NCBI GenBank assembly: GCA_019448385.1
Contig: JAGTXO010000016.1
Location: forward strand, 744,001-808,000
From: Diacronema lutheri
Taxonomy: Eukaryota; Haptophyta; Pavlovophyceae; Pavlovales; Pavlovaceae
DNA length: 64,000 nt
Reading direction: 5' to 3'
This document shows positions 26,833 through 38,100 of this stretch, piece after piece (the stretch's first letter is position 1; every line of letters starts with the position of its first letter). A program made the translations under genes and the position numbers. Under the pieces are notes generated by a model. That model was not told the origin of the DNA and made no database searches. It saw only the letters and a list, made by a program, of their open reading frames with translations.

Positions 26833-29230
26833 ATGGCCGCCATCGACCTGCGCGCCTTCGACGCGGCGCTCGTCAACTGCGAGATCGTGAGCACGCGGCC
26901 GGTCAAGCCGAGCGAGCAGGCGCGCACGGTCGACAAGCTGAGCTACGGGCCGTCGCGCCGCGCGCTCGCCTTCGTGTCGCCGCCCTGCGTCGTCGACTGG
27001 CCCGAGCTCACGGGCGACGGCAACTTTGGCACCATGTACGGGCCGACGGACGTCGACAAGGCGGCGTACACGGCCGGCGTGACCGACAAGGAGCTGCCGA
27101 TTGAAGGCGCGCCGCTCGCGCAGATGGACGCCTACTTTGGCGCCCTGCGCGCCATCGACGATCAGCGCGTCGAGACGGTGCACGCGCGCCAGAAGGAGCT
27201 GCTCAACACGCGCGGCCTCTCGAAGGAGGAGGTGCGCGGCAAGCTCTCGCCCACCGTCAAGCCCAAGTACGAGGACGACACGCTCGCGCACACGCGGCTG
27301 AACATGTCGACGCGCACGTTCACGTGGGCGGGCTCCGAGCGCGTCGTGCCGCTCGTCGACGCGCGGCGCGAACCGGTCGACGAGATCCGGCACGAGGACG
27401 TCTGCGCCATCGCCACGCAGCTCGACTGCGTCTACACGGGGCTCACGGGCTCGATGTTTGGCACCAAGTGGAACGTGTGCGGGGTCATGCTCCTGAAGCG
27501 CGCCGAGCAGCGGCCGCAGCCCGGCTCGGACGCCTTCGCCTCGTACGGCGTGCCCGCCTGGGCCGACACGTTCGACTCCACGGGGCTGTACGTGCCCGAC
27601 GAGCGCGAGCGCGCGGCGGCGCTCGCGGCGGTGGCCGGTCTGCGCACGGCGCGCGCGCCGGCCGGGCCGGGCGGGCGCGAGCTCGCGCGCGCGCAGGGCT
27701 ACCATCGCGCCGAGCGGGCTGCGAGCGCGGCGGCGGCGCGCGCGGCGATGGCCGAGGGCGGCCAGCAGTGCGCGCTCCACGGCGCGGTCGTCAAATCGGC
27801 GCTGCGCGGCGTGGGCAACCGGCTGCATCTTTGCGACGCGCCGGGCGGAACGGGCAAGACGTTCGTCGAGCGCGCCATTATCGCCGCCGTGCGCGCGGAT
27901 GGGCACGCGGTCGTCGTGGGCGCGTCCTCGGGCGTCGCCGCCACGCTGCTGCCCGACGGCCGCACCTTCCACTCGACCTTCAAGGTGCCCGGCGGTGCCG
28001 ACTCAGACGGGCAAGCCGTTCAATGGCGTGCCGCGCTCCGAGCGCGGGCGCTCCCTGGCCGCCGCGGCGGCTGGTCGTGTGGGACGAGGCGCCGATGCAG
28101 ACGCGGTGCCACCTCGACTCGCCTGATCGGTGTTTGCGCGACGTGACGGGCGTCGACGAGCGCTTCGGCGGCGAGACGCTGCTGCTCGCCGGCGACTTTC
28201 GCCAGTGCTTGCCGGTGGTGCGGCGCGGCTCGCGCGCGCAGATCGTGCGCTCCTGCCTCAAGTACTCGGCGCCGTGGCAGCACGATCGGCAGCACGCCTT
28301 GGTCGAGAACGTTCGCGCCTCGAGCGCGGCGCGCGACACGGGCGACGCGCTCGGCGCGGGCGAGTGGGCGGAGCTGCTGCGCAGCCCCGGCGACGGCGCC
28401 GTTCCCGCGGCGGTGCCGGCGGCCGGGGCCATGCCCGGCGCATTCCCGCTCGATCCCGTGCAGCTGCCCGAGGCCGTCGGCGGCGTCCCCATCCGCGTGG
28501 GCTCGGCCTACCCGACGGAGCTCGTGACGACTTTGTCCACGGCGCGACGTGTTGGACCGACGACGGCTCGCTGTGCGACCGCGCGGTGCTCTGCGCCAAG
28601 CAGACGGACGTGGCGCGGATCAACTGGCTGGCGATCGGCCGCTTCCCGGGCGCGGCGGCGAGGTGCGCGTCGGCGGACGAGCTGGCGCGACGACGGGGCG
28701 GGCAAGCAGATTGCGCGGGCGTCGGTCGAATTCCTCGACTCGCTCGAGCACGCGCAGATGCCGCACCGCGTCCTCGACCTGAAGCCCGGGATGGTGGTGA
28801 TGCTGCCGCGCAACCTCTCGTCCGGCGAGGGGCTGTGCGGCGGCACGCGGCTGATCGTGCGCGGCGTGCGCGCCGGCGGCCGGCTGCTCGAGTGCGCACG
28901 CCCCGGCGCGGCCGCCGGGCGCGACAGCACCGTGCTCGTCGCGCGTGTCGACCACCACTCGCCCGACGACGGCACGTTCGCGCTTGTGCGGATGCGCCGC
29001 CAGTTCCCCGGTGCGGCCGGCGTAACGAGGCGCAGGGGCAAGCGCTCGGGTGCGCGGGCGTGTGGCTCGCCGAGCCGTGCTTCACGCACGGCCAGCTCCA
29101 CGTGGCCGCTTCGCGCGTCGGGCACACGTCGCGCGTCCGCTTTGCGCTCGGCGCGGACCTCGTGACGCGCAGCGTCGTCTTCAAAGAGGTGCTCCGCGCG
29201 GTCAGCGGTGGCGAGGCGGCGGCGGCGGCG
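26833..29230 (+). CDS. PIF1-type superfamily 1 helicase with an unknown N-terminal domain
   Basis: The first ~240 residues (MAAIDLRAFDAALVNCEIVS onward) form a compact domain with GSMFGTKWNVCGVMLLKRA; they resemble ssDNA-binding-type proteins of algal DNA viruses to me, but this is weak. PIF1 motifs follow: Walker A APGGTGKTF (27838-27864), VVWDEAPM (28077-28100), GGETLLLAGDFRQCLPVV, PGMVVMLPRNLSSGEGLCGG and the C-terminal FTHGQLHVAASRVG near 29089. The WDEAPM...GDFRQxLPVV wording is that of Helitron and giant-virus/algal-element PIF1 helicases rather than the cellular telomere helicase. The motifs are spread over more than one reading frame, so the gene is either cut by introns I cannot define or broken in a few places. 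No Rep/HUH domain was found, so Helitron membership is not supported. Confidence 0.65.
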
Positions 29231-30740
29231 CTCGCCGCGGCCGCCGTCGCCGCCGCGCGCGAATGCGCGGCGGCGGCGCGCGGTGGCGGCGGGCGCGGAC
29301 GGCGCGCGCGGCGCCGGCGGCGGGCGGCGCGCTGGCGGCGGGCGCGCCGCCGGCGCGCGGTGCTGGCCAGCACCCGCCGGCGCGACGCCCGCCGCGCCGC
29401 TCGCGCCGACGCGCAGCCGTCGGGTGCTCGCCAGCACCGCGCGCCGCGCGACCGGCCCGCGTACCTGCGCGCCCTTCTAGGGCGCGCAGGGCGGCGCCAA
29501 TGCGGCCGGCGCGCAGGGGCCTCACGCTGGCGCGCTGCCCGCCGCCGCGTGGGTCGCCGCTGCGCGCGTGCCGTCGGCGCTGCCGCCGCCCGGCGTCGCG
29601 CTCGCGCCGCAGCCGCAGCCGCCGCCGCCGCCGTCGCCGCCGCCTGCCGCCTGCCGGCAAGCTGGGCAAGTGCGCAGCGGCGGCGACGGCGGTGCGCGAC
29701 CCGGCGAGCAGGCGGCGCGCCGCCGAGCCGGGGGCGGGCTCCGTGGGCGACGAGGCTCGCCCGCCACTCGCACTACTCGCGCGCCAAGTGCGCACAACGC
29801 GCCCCCCCCCCCCCCCCCCCCCCCACCCCACCCCCCGATGAATTTAATGCTCATACCATGGCGTCGCGCCACGGCAGTACGCCCGTGGCCCCGGCGGCCA
29901 GCCTCGCGCCGCTACGCCGTGTCGTCGCGGCCGGCGCACACAGCGAACTGTGTTTCCGCGGCACATGCCCGGCTGCTCGCGCGCTGCAAGCTTGCCGAAC
30001 TGCTCGCGCTGGAATGGCGCGTTGCGGGCGTGCCCGCGCACCGCGCGTGTGCCATGCGCGTTCCGGGAGCGCCGCGCCGCGCGCCAAAGCGGCGCGCGGC
30101 GGACGTGCGGCCTCGGGCCGAAGAGGGGCCGGCGCGACCGGCCGCGAGGCGGGCGCAGACGCTCGGCGTGCCGGTCGATGCGTCGTCCAAATCCGCGTCG
30201 GGCGGATGCGCGCCTGGGCCGGCGCTGCGTGCAGTCGGCGGGGCCCGGCCACGCGCTCGGGCGTAACGTTCGCGCCTGTTCGGCCGAGGCGCCCTCGCCG
30301 TCCCCTCGCGCCGGCAACGTGCGTGCGGGCCAGCACGCAGGCAGCGTACGATGCCACGGCAGCGGCGAGCGCGTCCCCGCCGGTGTGCCGCTCGGCGCCC
30401 CGTCACGCGCAACGTGCGCGCCGCCCGCTGCATGCGCACGCATACGCGCGCTGGCAGCGTGCGCACAATTGCCCGGGCAAGATCGTCCCGCGCTCGCGCC
30501 GCCGACGCATCATTCCATGCGTCCGTTTCGGCATCTGCCACCATCCACCAGCCCTCGAAAGCCGGCTTGCGCGTGGGCGCCCGTCCGGTGCGAGAAGCGG
30601 CTCGCGTCCTCGCGCGGGGCGCCTCCGCGCCAGGCGCCCGGCGCGCGCTCGTCTTGCCGCGCCACCACGCTGATCTGCGCCTAACCCTCGCTCGCCGATT
30701 CCCCCGTCGTCCCTGCTGCGCAGCCCGCAACAGCGCGCGC
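29231..30740. other. Spacer between helicase and USP-like gene, no supported gene
   Basis: Arg/Ala/Pro-coding in every frame on both strands. A poly-C tract lies at about 29804-29824. I see no motif, repeat array or RNA gene that I can support. Confidence 0.4.
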
Positions 30741-32174
30741 ATGGCGCGTGCACGGCGCGGCGCCTTGAGCAAGTTTTACGTCGTCGGTCGGCAGCCTGTG
30801 GAAGACGCGTTTGACGGCCCGATGTGGCCGGTGAGAGTGCCCGGCGTGCCGCGTGGTGAGCGCCTGCACGGCTTGCCGGGCTCGGCGCGCGCCCAGCCAG
30901 CCTCCCTCTATCCCGCCGCAAACCGTGCGTGCGCACCCCGCACACCCGGCGCTGCGCGGCGCGGCGCAGGCGCGAAAAACGAGGGCAGCGCGTGCTACAC
31001 GACCGTCCTTATGCAATCGCTCTTCGCCCTGAACATGCTCCGTGCGATGCTTCGCTCCGCTTCGCGCCGTGCCAACAGCGTCGAGAGGGCGCGTTTTCGG
31101 GACTTTGGCACGCTGATCGAGGACACCAGGGCGCCGACACGGCTGTGTCTTGTGTCCGTCATCGACGTCATCTCGGGCCGTGGCGCGCGAAGGACGCCGC
31201 AGGATGCCGCTGAGTTCTTCCGGTTGCTGCTCGGCCGAGTGCCCGGGCTCGCTGCGGCCTTTGAAGCCGACACACGCGTCGGGCCAGTGCTCGAGCAGAT
31301 CGCCGTGCCTTCAGAGGCCGGCGAGGGCATCGCCGTACTCGTCAGCGTCGGCGGCGATGCGGCGCGCGCGCTTGCACACGCTCTGGGGGGCGCCGCTGGG
31401 CCGCCGCGGGATCGCCACACGAACGCGGGCCACTCGGGCGTGCTCACGCCAGCCAGCATTGCTGTCGAGGCGCCGCGCACGACGCGCGGCAATGGCTCGC
31501 AGTGCAAGAACAACCGCGCGCTCGTGTGCGCGCCGCGGCTGCTGCTCGGCGGGCGCGACCACCTCCTCGTCGCCGGCGTGGTGCACGTGGGCGAGGGGCC
31601 GATGAGCGGGCACCTTGTCGCCATCGTGCTCCGCAACGAGGCTTGGTTTCCGTGCGACGACTACAACGTGCGGCGGCGCGCACGGTCGCTCGGTGCCGCG
31701 ACCGGCGGTCGAGCGCAGCCGCGACCGCCCCGTCCTCCCGCGCGGCACGCGCGCGTGGCCTGAAAGCTCGCGCGCGCGCCTGCCGCACGCACGCGCGTTG
31801 CCCGCGCAGATCTACAACGTGCCTGAGTCCGACGCGCTGGCGTGGGCAAGTGGTGCGAGCATGCTCGTTCACAGCCGGCTCGACGTGGAGCCGTTGGACC
31901 CGGCGCTGGGCTCAGCGTCACCGCCGTCGGCCGCATCGCCTGCGTGGCCGAGCTCGGAGCCCGACGCGCCGACCTTGCCGGCAGCCTGGCCGCGGGTGCG
32001 GCAGATGGCAGCGGTGCCAACAGATGCGACGATCGGCATCGCGGAGACGGCTGCAGACATCTCTACGGCGGCGATCGGCCCAGCTGCGTGCGAGGCCCGC
32101 CAAGTTGTCTCCGTGACGCGCGCATTGCCAACAGCGGTGAGTGCGTCCTCGTCTCCGGCGGCCGCTGTGCCCCC

Positions 32175-32205
<31 letters not shown>

Positions 32206-32385
32206 ACACAACTCTCCCTACCTTCTTCCTCCTTTCGCACCTCGCACGCGCACGCCGTCCGCTGTCCGCTGTCCGCGGCCCAAATTGCCTTGCGGAAGCC
32301 GAGCAGGCAGAGCCCTGCTTGGATGGCTCCAGCGCGCATCTTGTGGATGGCGACGCTGTGGGCGAGCACGGACGCTCAAATGTGA
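30741..32385 (+). CDS. Ubiquitin-specific-protease-like (C19) cysteine protease
   Basis: A papain-fold deubiquitinase signature: Cys box KNEGSACYTTVLMQSLF (Cys codon at 30993), the helical QDAAEFFRLLL that matches the QDAxEFL segment of USPs, and the His box MSGHLVAIVLRNEAWFPCDD (His codon 31611, Asp at 31656-31661). An intron 31668-31809 (GTGCGG...CGCAG) joins DDYN to IYNVPESDALAWASGASMLV, which supplies the last strand of the fold. Catalytic Cys, His and Asp are all present; the finger region typical of large USPs is nearly absent, giving a minimal domain of ~300 residues. The start at 30741 is the nearest good ATG; the 3' end is uncertain because a poly-C/(CA)n tract at 32167-32212 may be intronic. 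Its position between helicase and giant gene suggests it belongs to the same element. Confidence 0.6.
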
Positions 32386-32750
32386 CCAGTGGCGCGCACG
32401 TGCACGTGCGCTAACTGGACGTCGAGCGTGTGCGCCTTGTCCGCACGTGTGCACTCACGTGCGTCTGCGGCGATCTGCCCGGCGTAGTAGTCCGCGCGCG
32501 CGGGAGCCGCGTCGGCAGTAGGAGCAGGATAACGTACTTGCGCCTGACGAGGACGGCGAGAAGTGCGGCTTTTCGCTCGGGGTCTACCATGCCGCCGAGG
32601 TTGGCGCTGGCGCGCGTGAGGCAGTCGGAGCGCGCTGGGCCCGGGTTGAAGGCCTCACCCCGGGGGACGGGAGGATTCAAGGCGCCGAGCCGCTGCGGGT
32701 GCGGCGGGAGGCCCCGGGCGGGTGTGCTAATGCGGCTCGATGGCCGCCTG

Positions 32751-32783
<33 letters not shown>

Positions 32784-33185
32784 CGTTGGGCCGCCCGCGG
32801 AAACGGAGGTGAGCGTGTGGGAGCGGCGCGCGTCGGCGCGCGCGGCTGGCGTGCAGCACGGATAAGTCTTGTGTGGACTTCGCGGGGCGGATCCCGGTGC
32901 AGGGATTGCCGACGTAGGCCGCGAGCGCGAGCAGGGCGGGGATGAAGACGGATGATGGGGTTGGGGCCAAGGCCGCCGCACCCGCAGCTATCACGGTGGC
33001 AGCGACCGCCACGGTCAGTGCGAGGCTCGCGTGGCCGCTGCGCGGGCAGCTCGCCCGCCAGGTCCAGGAGGGCCGGCCTGCGGCCTCAGTACCCAGCGTT
33101 GGGCATGTCAGCGTCTGCGTCTGCGGGCCCGCCACTGCGATGGCGCTTTGAGCCTGGCGCACCAAAACGCAATCGGTCCGCCGAT

Positions 33186-33216
<31 letters not shown>

Positions 33217-35123
33217 CGAGGCGTGCGCGGGGGCTTGGGGTGGGCTCCGGGTGCCGGCGCTGTGCCAGCGGCGGGCTTGGTTGACGCCGTCTCGCCGGGG
33301 CCCTTGCGCCTTGCGGCGCGAGCGTCGCGGAGGGGCGTCGGCTGCGCTGGCTCCGCGTCGGCGGTGGCGTGGGGCAGGCTCTTGTGGAGGGCGGAGCGCT
33401 CGCGCACGAGTCGGTTGCCAAGGCGGGCTGTCTGCGTGCCGTTGGGCTGCGCTTGGGCAGGTAGGACCTGCGGCCTCGGGGGCGGGCGGGTTTTCGTGTT
33501 GGGCCAGGCGGCAACGCGCACCGGCCGTGTTCGCGGCCGGCAGGCGGACGTCCGCAGCGGGGCGGAGAATGCGGGTGAAGCGCTTGCACGGGCGCGGTTC
33601 GCACCTGGCGGCCAGGCGATCACGAACCGTTGGGTCGCCCGGCTGTTTGGTGGAGCCGAGGGCAGCAAGGATAGCGAGCTTGGCCGCCTCATCGGTGACG
33701 AGCGGCACTGTTGCCCAGCTCTGTACCTCGAAGCCCTGGATGTGCAGGCGTCGGGGAAGTTCCCGGCAGCGTCGCCTGCGTCCGTCGAGAGGCGGACCGA
33801 AGTCGCGCCCGTGCCCCCGTTGGCGACACCGAGCTCTCGCTCGTTCACACCGGCCCGCCGACGCGGGCGCGTGGTGCGCGCGCGTTGGGTGCGTGTCTGC
33901 CTCGAGCAGCGTGCCCAGTCGCAGTGTGGGCGCGTGTCCGTCTGCCTCAAAACGCCACGTGGAGGGGAAGGCGCGGGGCGGGCTCGCCGAGGAGGTGCCG
34001 CCGCTCGCTGCCACCCGGCGCGGGCTCGGGGCAGCCGTCTTCGGGTGCCGCGCTCTTCGCGCCATGCACGAACGTTCCGCCGCGCTCGCAGCGCGCGAGC
34101 GCACACACAGAGCGCGCGGCGACCCCGGCGGGGGCAGTGCGTCCCGGTGGCACTCGCGGGCGCGCGCCTGGCCTGGGCGCAGCTGGGCGCGTTGCCGCCC
34201 GCGCAGCGAGCCGCCCGCGCGCCTCGCCGCGCGCGCGCTTCGTCGCACGCGTGCGCCCTGCATGCACGCGCACAGCGCGCGGCGGCTCGGCGCAGTGCAA
34301 GGCAGAGCGTGCTGCAACGGTTGCGAGGGCGCGCACGCGCGGCGCGGCGCGCCCCTGTGTGGTCGCCTGCGCGCGGCGCGTGGTCCGGACGCAGCTCGGT
34401 GGCGTGATGCCGTTCGTGCAACACAGTGCGCGTGAGAGCCGCACGTGCACACCTGCAGTGCAACGCGGCATTGCGCGCGTTGCGTGGGCGGAGCGCGGCT
34501 GGATGTGCTTGAGGTCGCGCAGCATGCCGCGCGCCGCGCGCTGTGCGGCGCAGCGAGTCGGCCATGCCCCTGGTCCTCGTCTCCGGGGGGGGGGGGGGGG
34601 GGGGTGGTGGTGGCAACCAGGATCCGCCAGCGCGTGGTGGGCGCCGTCCAACTCCCAGTCAGGATGCGCCCCGTTCTTCCCCGACACTCTCCGTCCAAAC
34701 CCGCCGCCCAGCCTGCCGCCGCACCCGCCGCCAACGCCGCCGCGCACCCATCCGCCGAGCTCACCTCGCGCGCGCTCGCGCTCACGCTGCGCGACGAGGC
34801 TGCGCAGGCCGGCGCGCGGCCGTGCAGAGCAGCGCAGGCCGGCGCGCGGCCGCGCGCGCGCGCTCACGTTGCGGCCGCGCAGCGAGCTTTCGCCGCGTCG
34901 CAGCCCCTCCGAGCAGCCACGATGCACGCCCCCGGAGGACGTTGGCCGCGCTCGGAGGCCGCGCTCGGGCGCGCAAAGAGAGGCGGCGCGGGCAAACGAG
35001 TAGGCTCGGCGCGCTGGCGGGTCCTGGTTGTGGGAGAGCGGGGCATTCTCCAGGGCATCATGTAAATTCTCCCGAGTATCATCCGGGCCGCCATCCGGAC
35101 ACTGACGTGCCCACAGTCTGCAG
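32386..35123. other. Region upstream of the giant gene; possible minus-strand exons
   Basis: No gene can be called firmly. Three poly-G runs on the plus strand (about 32754-32783, 33188-33219, 34580-34602) are poly-C on the minus strand and each is followed there by a CAG, as in the proven introns of this window, which hints at a spliced minus-strand gene. Minus-strand peptides of normal composition include GFEVQSWATVPLVTDEAAKL near 33.7 kb, a hydrophobic stretch ASLALTVAVAATVIAAGAAA near 33.0 kb and GGMVDPERKAALLAVLVRRK near 32.6 kb. I recognise no family. Confidence 0.3.
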
Positions 35124-38100
35124 ATGGAGGACTCCGTGAAGGACGCTTTGCCCGGCGGGCGGGGCGGCTCGGACAGTTTCTCGCTGGCCCTCAGCACCAT
35201 TCTGTCGCCGGGAGATACCCACCCCCACGTGGTCCCATCCACTTGCCTCATCGCCCTGCTGCGTTACGCGGATTTCGGCACGAGCAGGGTTAGGGTGGGC
35301 GACACGGGGTGCTCGCAGCATGCGCTCAAGGTGGCGCTGCGCAACCTGCGCAAAGCATGCGCGGATGCGGACCGGTTTGGGCAGGTGCTCGTGGTCGTGC
35401 TACCGCTCTGCCTCCGCGCGTCCAGCGGCCTCGTGCACTGGACGGCGGCGTACCTGCTCCTCGCGCCGCCCGCGCAGCGCGGCGCGCCGCCCGGCGCCGC
35501 GCTCGCCCTGCTCGCCGATTCGCGCACCTTGGGCAACGGCGAATCGGCGTACGCCACGGCGGCCGGCGTGCTCATCAAGAAGCTTGCGCAGCGCATCGGC
35601 AGAACAGCGCCGCCCATCGATGCCTTCAAGGCGCCCCCGCAGAGTGGGGCCGCGTGTTGCTTCGCCGCGGCAACAGTCGCGGCCGAGGTCGTGGCGAGCG
35701 CATCGACGCTCTACGGCCGCCGCGCGAGTGTCCTTGTCGACATCAAGAAGGCTTTGGACGCGCGCCTCGCGCGCCTCACGACGGCCGCGTACGAGGAGAC
35801 CCGCGCGCGCACGCTCCGCGCCGCCATCGGCGCTCTGCTCGGCGACCGCGCCAGGCGCTTCGGCCCGTTCACCCGCGAGGCCGCGCGGCTCGCCGAGGCC
35901 GCGCGGCTCGCCGAGGCGTGCGATGCCAGTGTCGGCGGATCCGCGCCCGACGGGCTGCTGCAGGCCGTCGAGGCGGCGCTGCGCGCGCCCGACGACCGCA
36001 TCGCACGCACGGCCGCGCTCGACGCGCTCACGGGCGCTGCAGGCCGCGCGCTGTCGACGGCGGCCAGGCCGCGCGGCGCGGCGGCGCCAAGGCCGCCGTC
36101 GCGAGCGCCACCGCCGCGTGCGCCGCAGCGGCGCGCCGCCTCGGCGTGGGGGCCCCGACCATTCAGCAGCCTCGGCGGGGGCGAGGGCGACGGGGACGAT
36201 GGCGACGCCACCACCGCTGACGACGGGGAGGGCGCGGAGGACGGGGACGACGACCCCGCGGGCGCGGCGGCTGCGGCGGTGGCGACGGGCACGGCGGCGA
36301 CGAGCGCGGTGGCGGCGGGCGCGGCGCCAACCTCGCCGGCGGCGGCGGACGGCGGTGGCTCGGCGCCGCTCGAACGCCGCTGCGTCTACACTGCGCCTGA
36401 TGAGGGCGACGCGGACGCGCGCGTGTACGACGCCAAGGACCCCGAGCAGCTAAAAGCGGGCAGGGCGCGGCTACGGGCGAACAGCGGGCGCGCGCCCGCC
36501 GTGGTCGACACGCTTTTCGCGCACGCGACGGGCACGATCGTCACGCGGCAGCGCACGGAGGGCGTGACCGGCGCGGGCATGCACCACCTCGCCGCCCCGA
36601 CGCAGGGCGCGGGGTACGGTACCGTCGTGCGGGCCGAGCTGGGCGAGCCCGGCTTCGCGGGGACGACATGGCACATGACGTCGGGCGTGGAGAACCAGCC
36701 GCGCGCGGTACGAGCGGCCGCGCGCGCGTACGCGCACGACGGCTGGGGCGGCGTGTACAATGCGCACGAGGACTTTGCCGCCTTCGAGGGCTTGCCGCGG
36801 CTCGCCGCGCCCGAATCGCTCGCGGCCATCGCCGGCGGGTCGGCGGACGCGGTGTTCTGCTGGCGGTCCGGCCGGTCCGTCATCGGCGAGGTGACGACGG
36901 TTCACTTCAATGGCGACCGCGCCGCCGCCATCGACCACGCGCGGGCGCTGCGCGTCAGGCCCGATTGGCGCTCGCAGCCCAGGATCTACGAGGCGGCGTG
37001 CGGCGCGGAGGGCACGGTGCTGCTCGTGTGGGTCGTGCCCGACCGTCACAAGAACCCGCGGCTGGACTGGGCGCCGATTCTCGTCGTGATCCACCTGCCC
37101 GCCGACCCCGACTGGCTCGCGCGCGCCACGCCGGCGATCGCGAAGGCGCGGCGCGAGGTCGAGGACGGACGCGCGCGCGCGGAGGCGCGCGGCGTGCCGC
37201 AGCACCTCGCCTACACGCTGAGCCCACGCTTCCGAGGCACCGCGCCGCGCGGAGCCGCGCGCGTGCCGCCGCGCCTCGGCGCGAGCGACGCGCGCGAGGC
37301 GCGCGCGCTCGCGGCGCTCGAGCCGGCGCTCATGTTCGCGCCGGCCTGGCGGCGCGCGGTGCGCGCGGCGAGCCGCGCCCCCGGCAGTGGCGCCGCGGCC
37401 GTCGAGCGCGCGCTCGCGCGCCTGCACAACGCGCTCGAGCCCGATGACGAGAGCGCGCCCGAGTCGACGCGCGTCGCGCCGCTCGCCGCCGCGCTCGAGC
37501 AGTCGGCGGGCTGGCCGGCGGGCACGGCGCGCATGGCGGCAAGCGTGACCAAGGGCCCCGGCGTCGGAGATGGCGCAGGTGGCGACGAAGCGATCAAGGT
37601 GGAGGAAACGGCGAAGACGAGCGGCGACGGCTGCACCGGCACGCCTCCTCTGCGCCCGGCCGCGCGCGCGGCCGGCGCGGCGGACGACGGAGGGGCGGCG
37701 GTCGTGGCGGGCGTCGAGGGCGAGCGCGACGCACTCGCCAAGACGGGTGCCGGCGGCTGCGACGACGAGGCTCGCGAGCCGCTGTCGGCCGGCAAGCCCG
37801 GCGCACTCGCCGCCGCGGCGACCGTCGGGGGTCTCGGCGAGCTCGTCGGCAGCCTATGCGCGTGGCTGGCGCGCGGCGCGGCTGGCGGCGCCATCGCGGC
37901 CATCTCCCCCGGGACGGCCGCGCGCGGAGCAAACGGCACGCCGCAGCGCGCCGAGCCGCCGGCCGCCGGCGATCCCGTCGCTCCGCACGCGCGCGTCGCC
38001 GCTGCGGCGCCCTTGGCGGGCAGCGCGGCGGCGCCGTCGTCGGCCGCGCGCGACGCGCAGCGCGGCGTCGCGGGATTCGACGCGGCCGCGCACGCGCACG

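Noticed and set aside
26833-29230. Helitron assignment
   Set aside because: PIF1 motifs fit, but no Rep/HUH motif, and no TC...CTRR ends with hairpin could be identified.
32411-32680. LINE endonuclease start (GGMVDPERKAALLAVLV reading)
   Set aside because: Only a short stretch resembles it; no catalytic endonuclease or reverse transcriptase motif follows.
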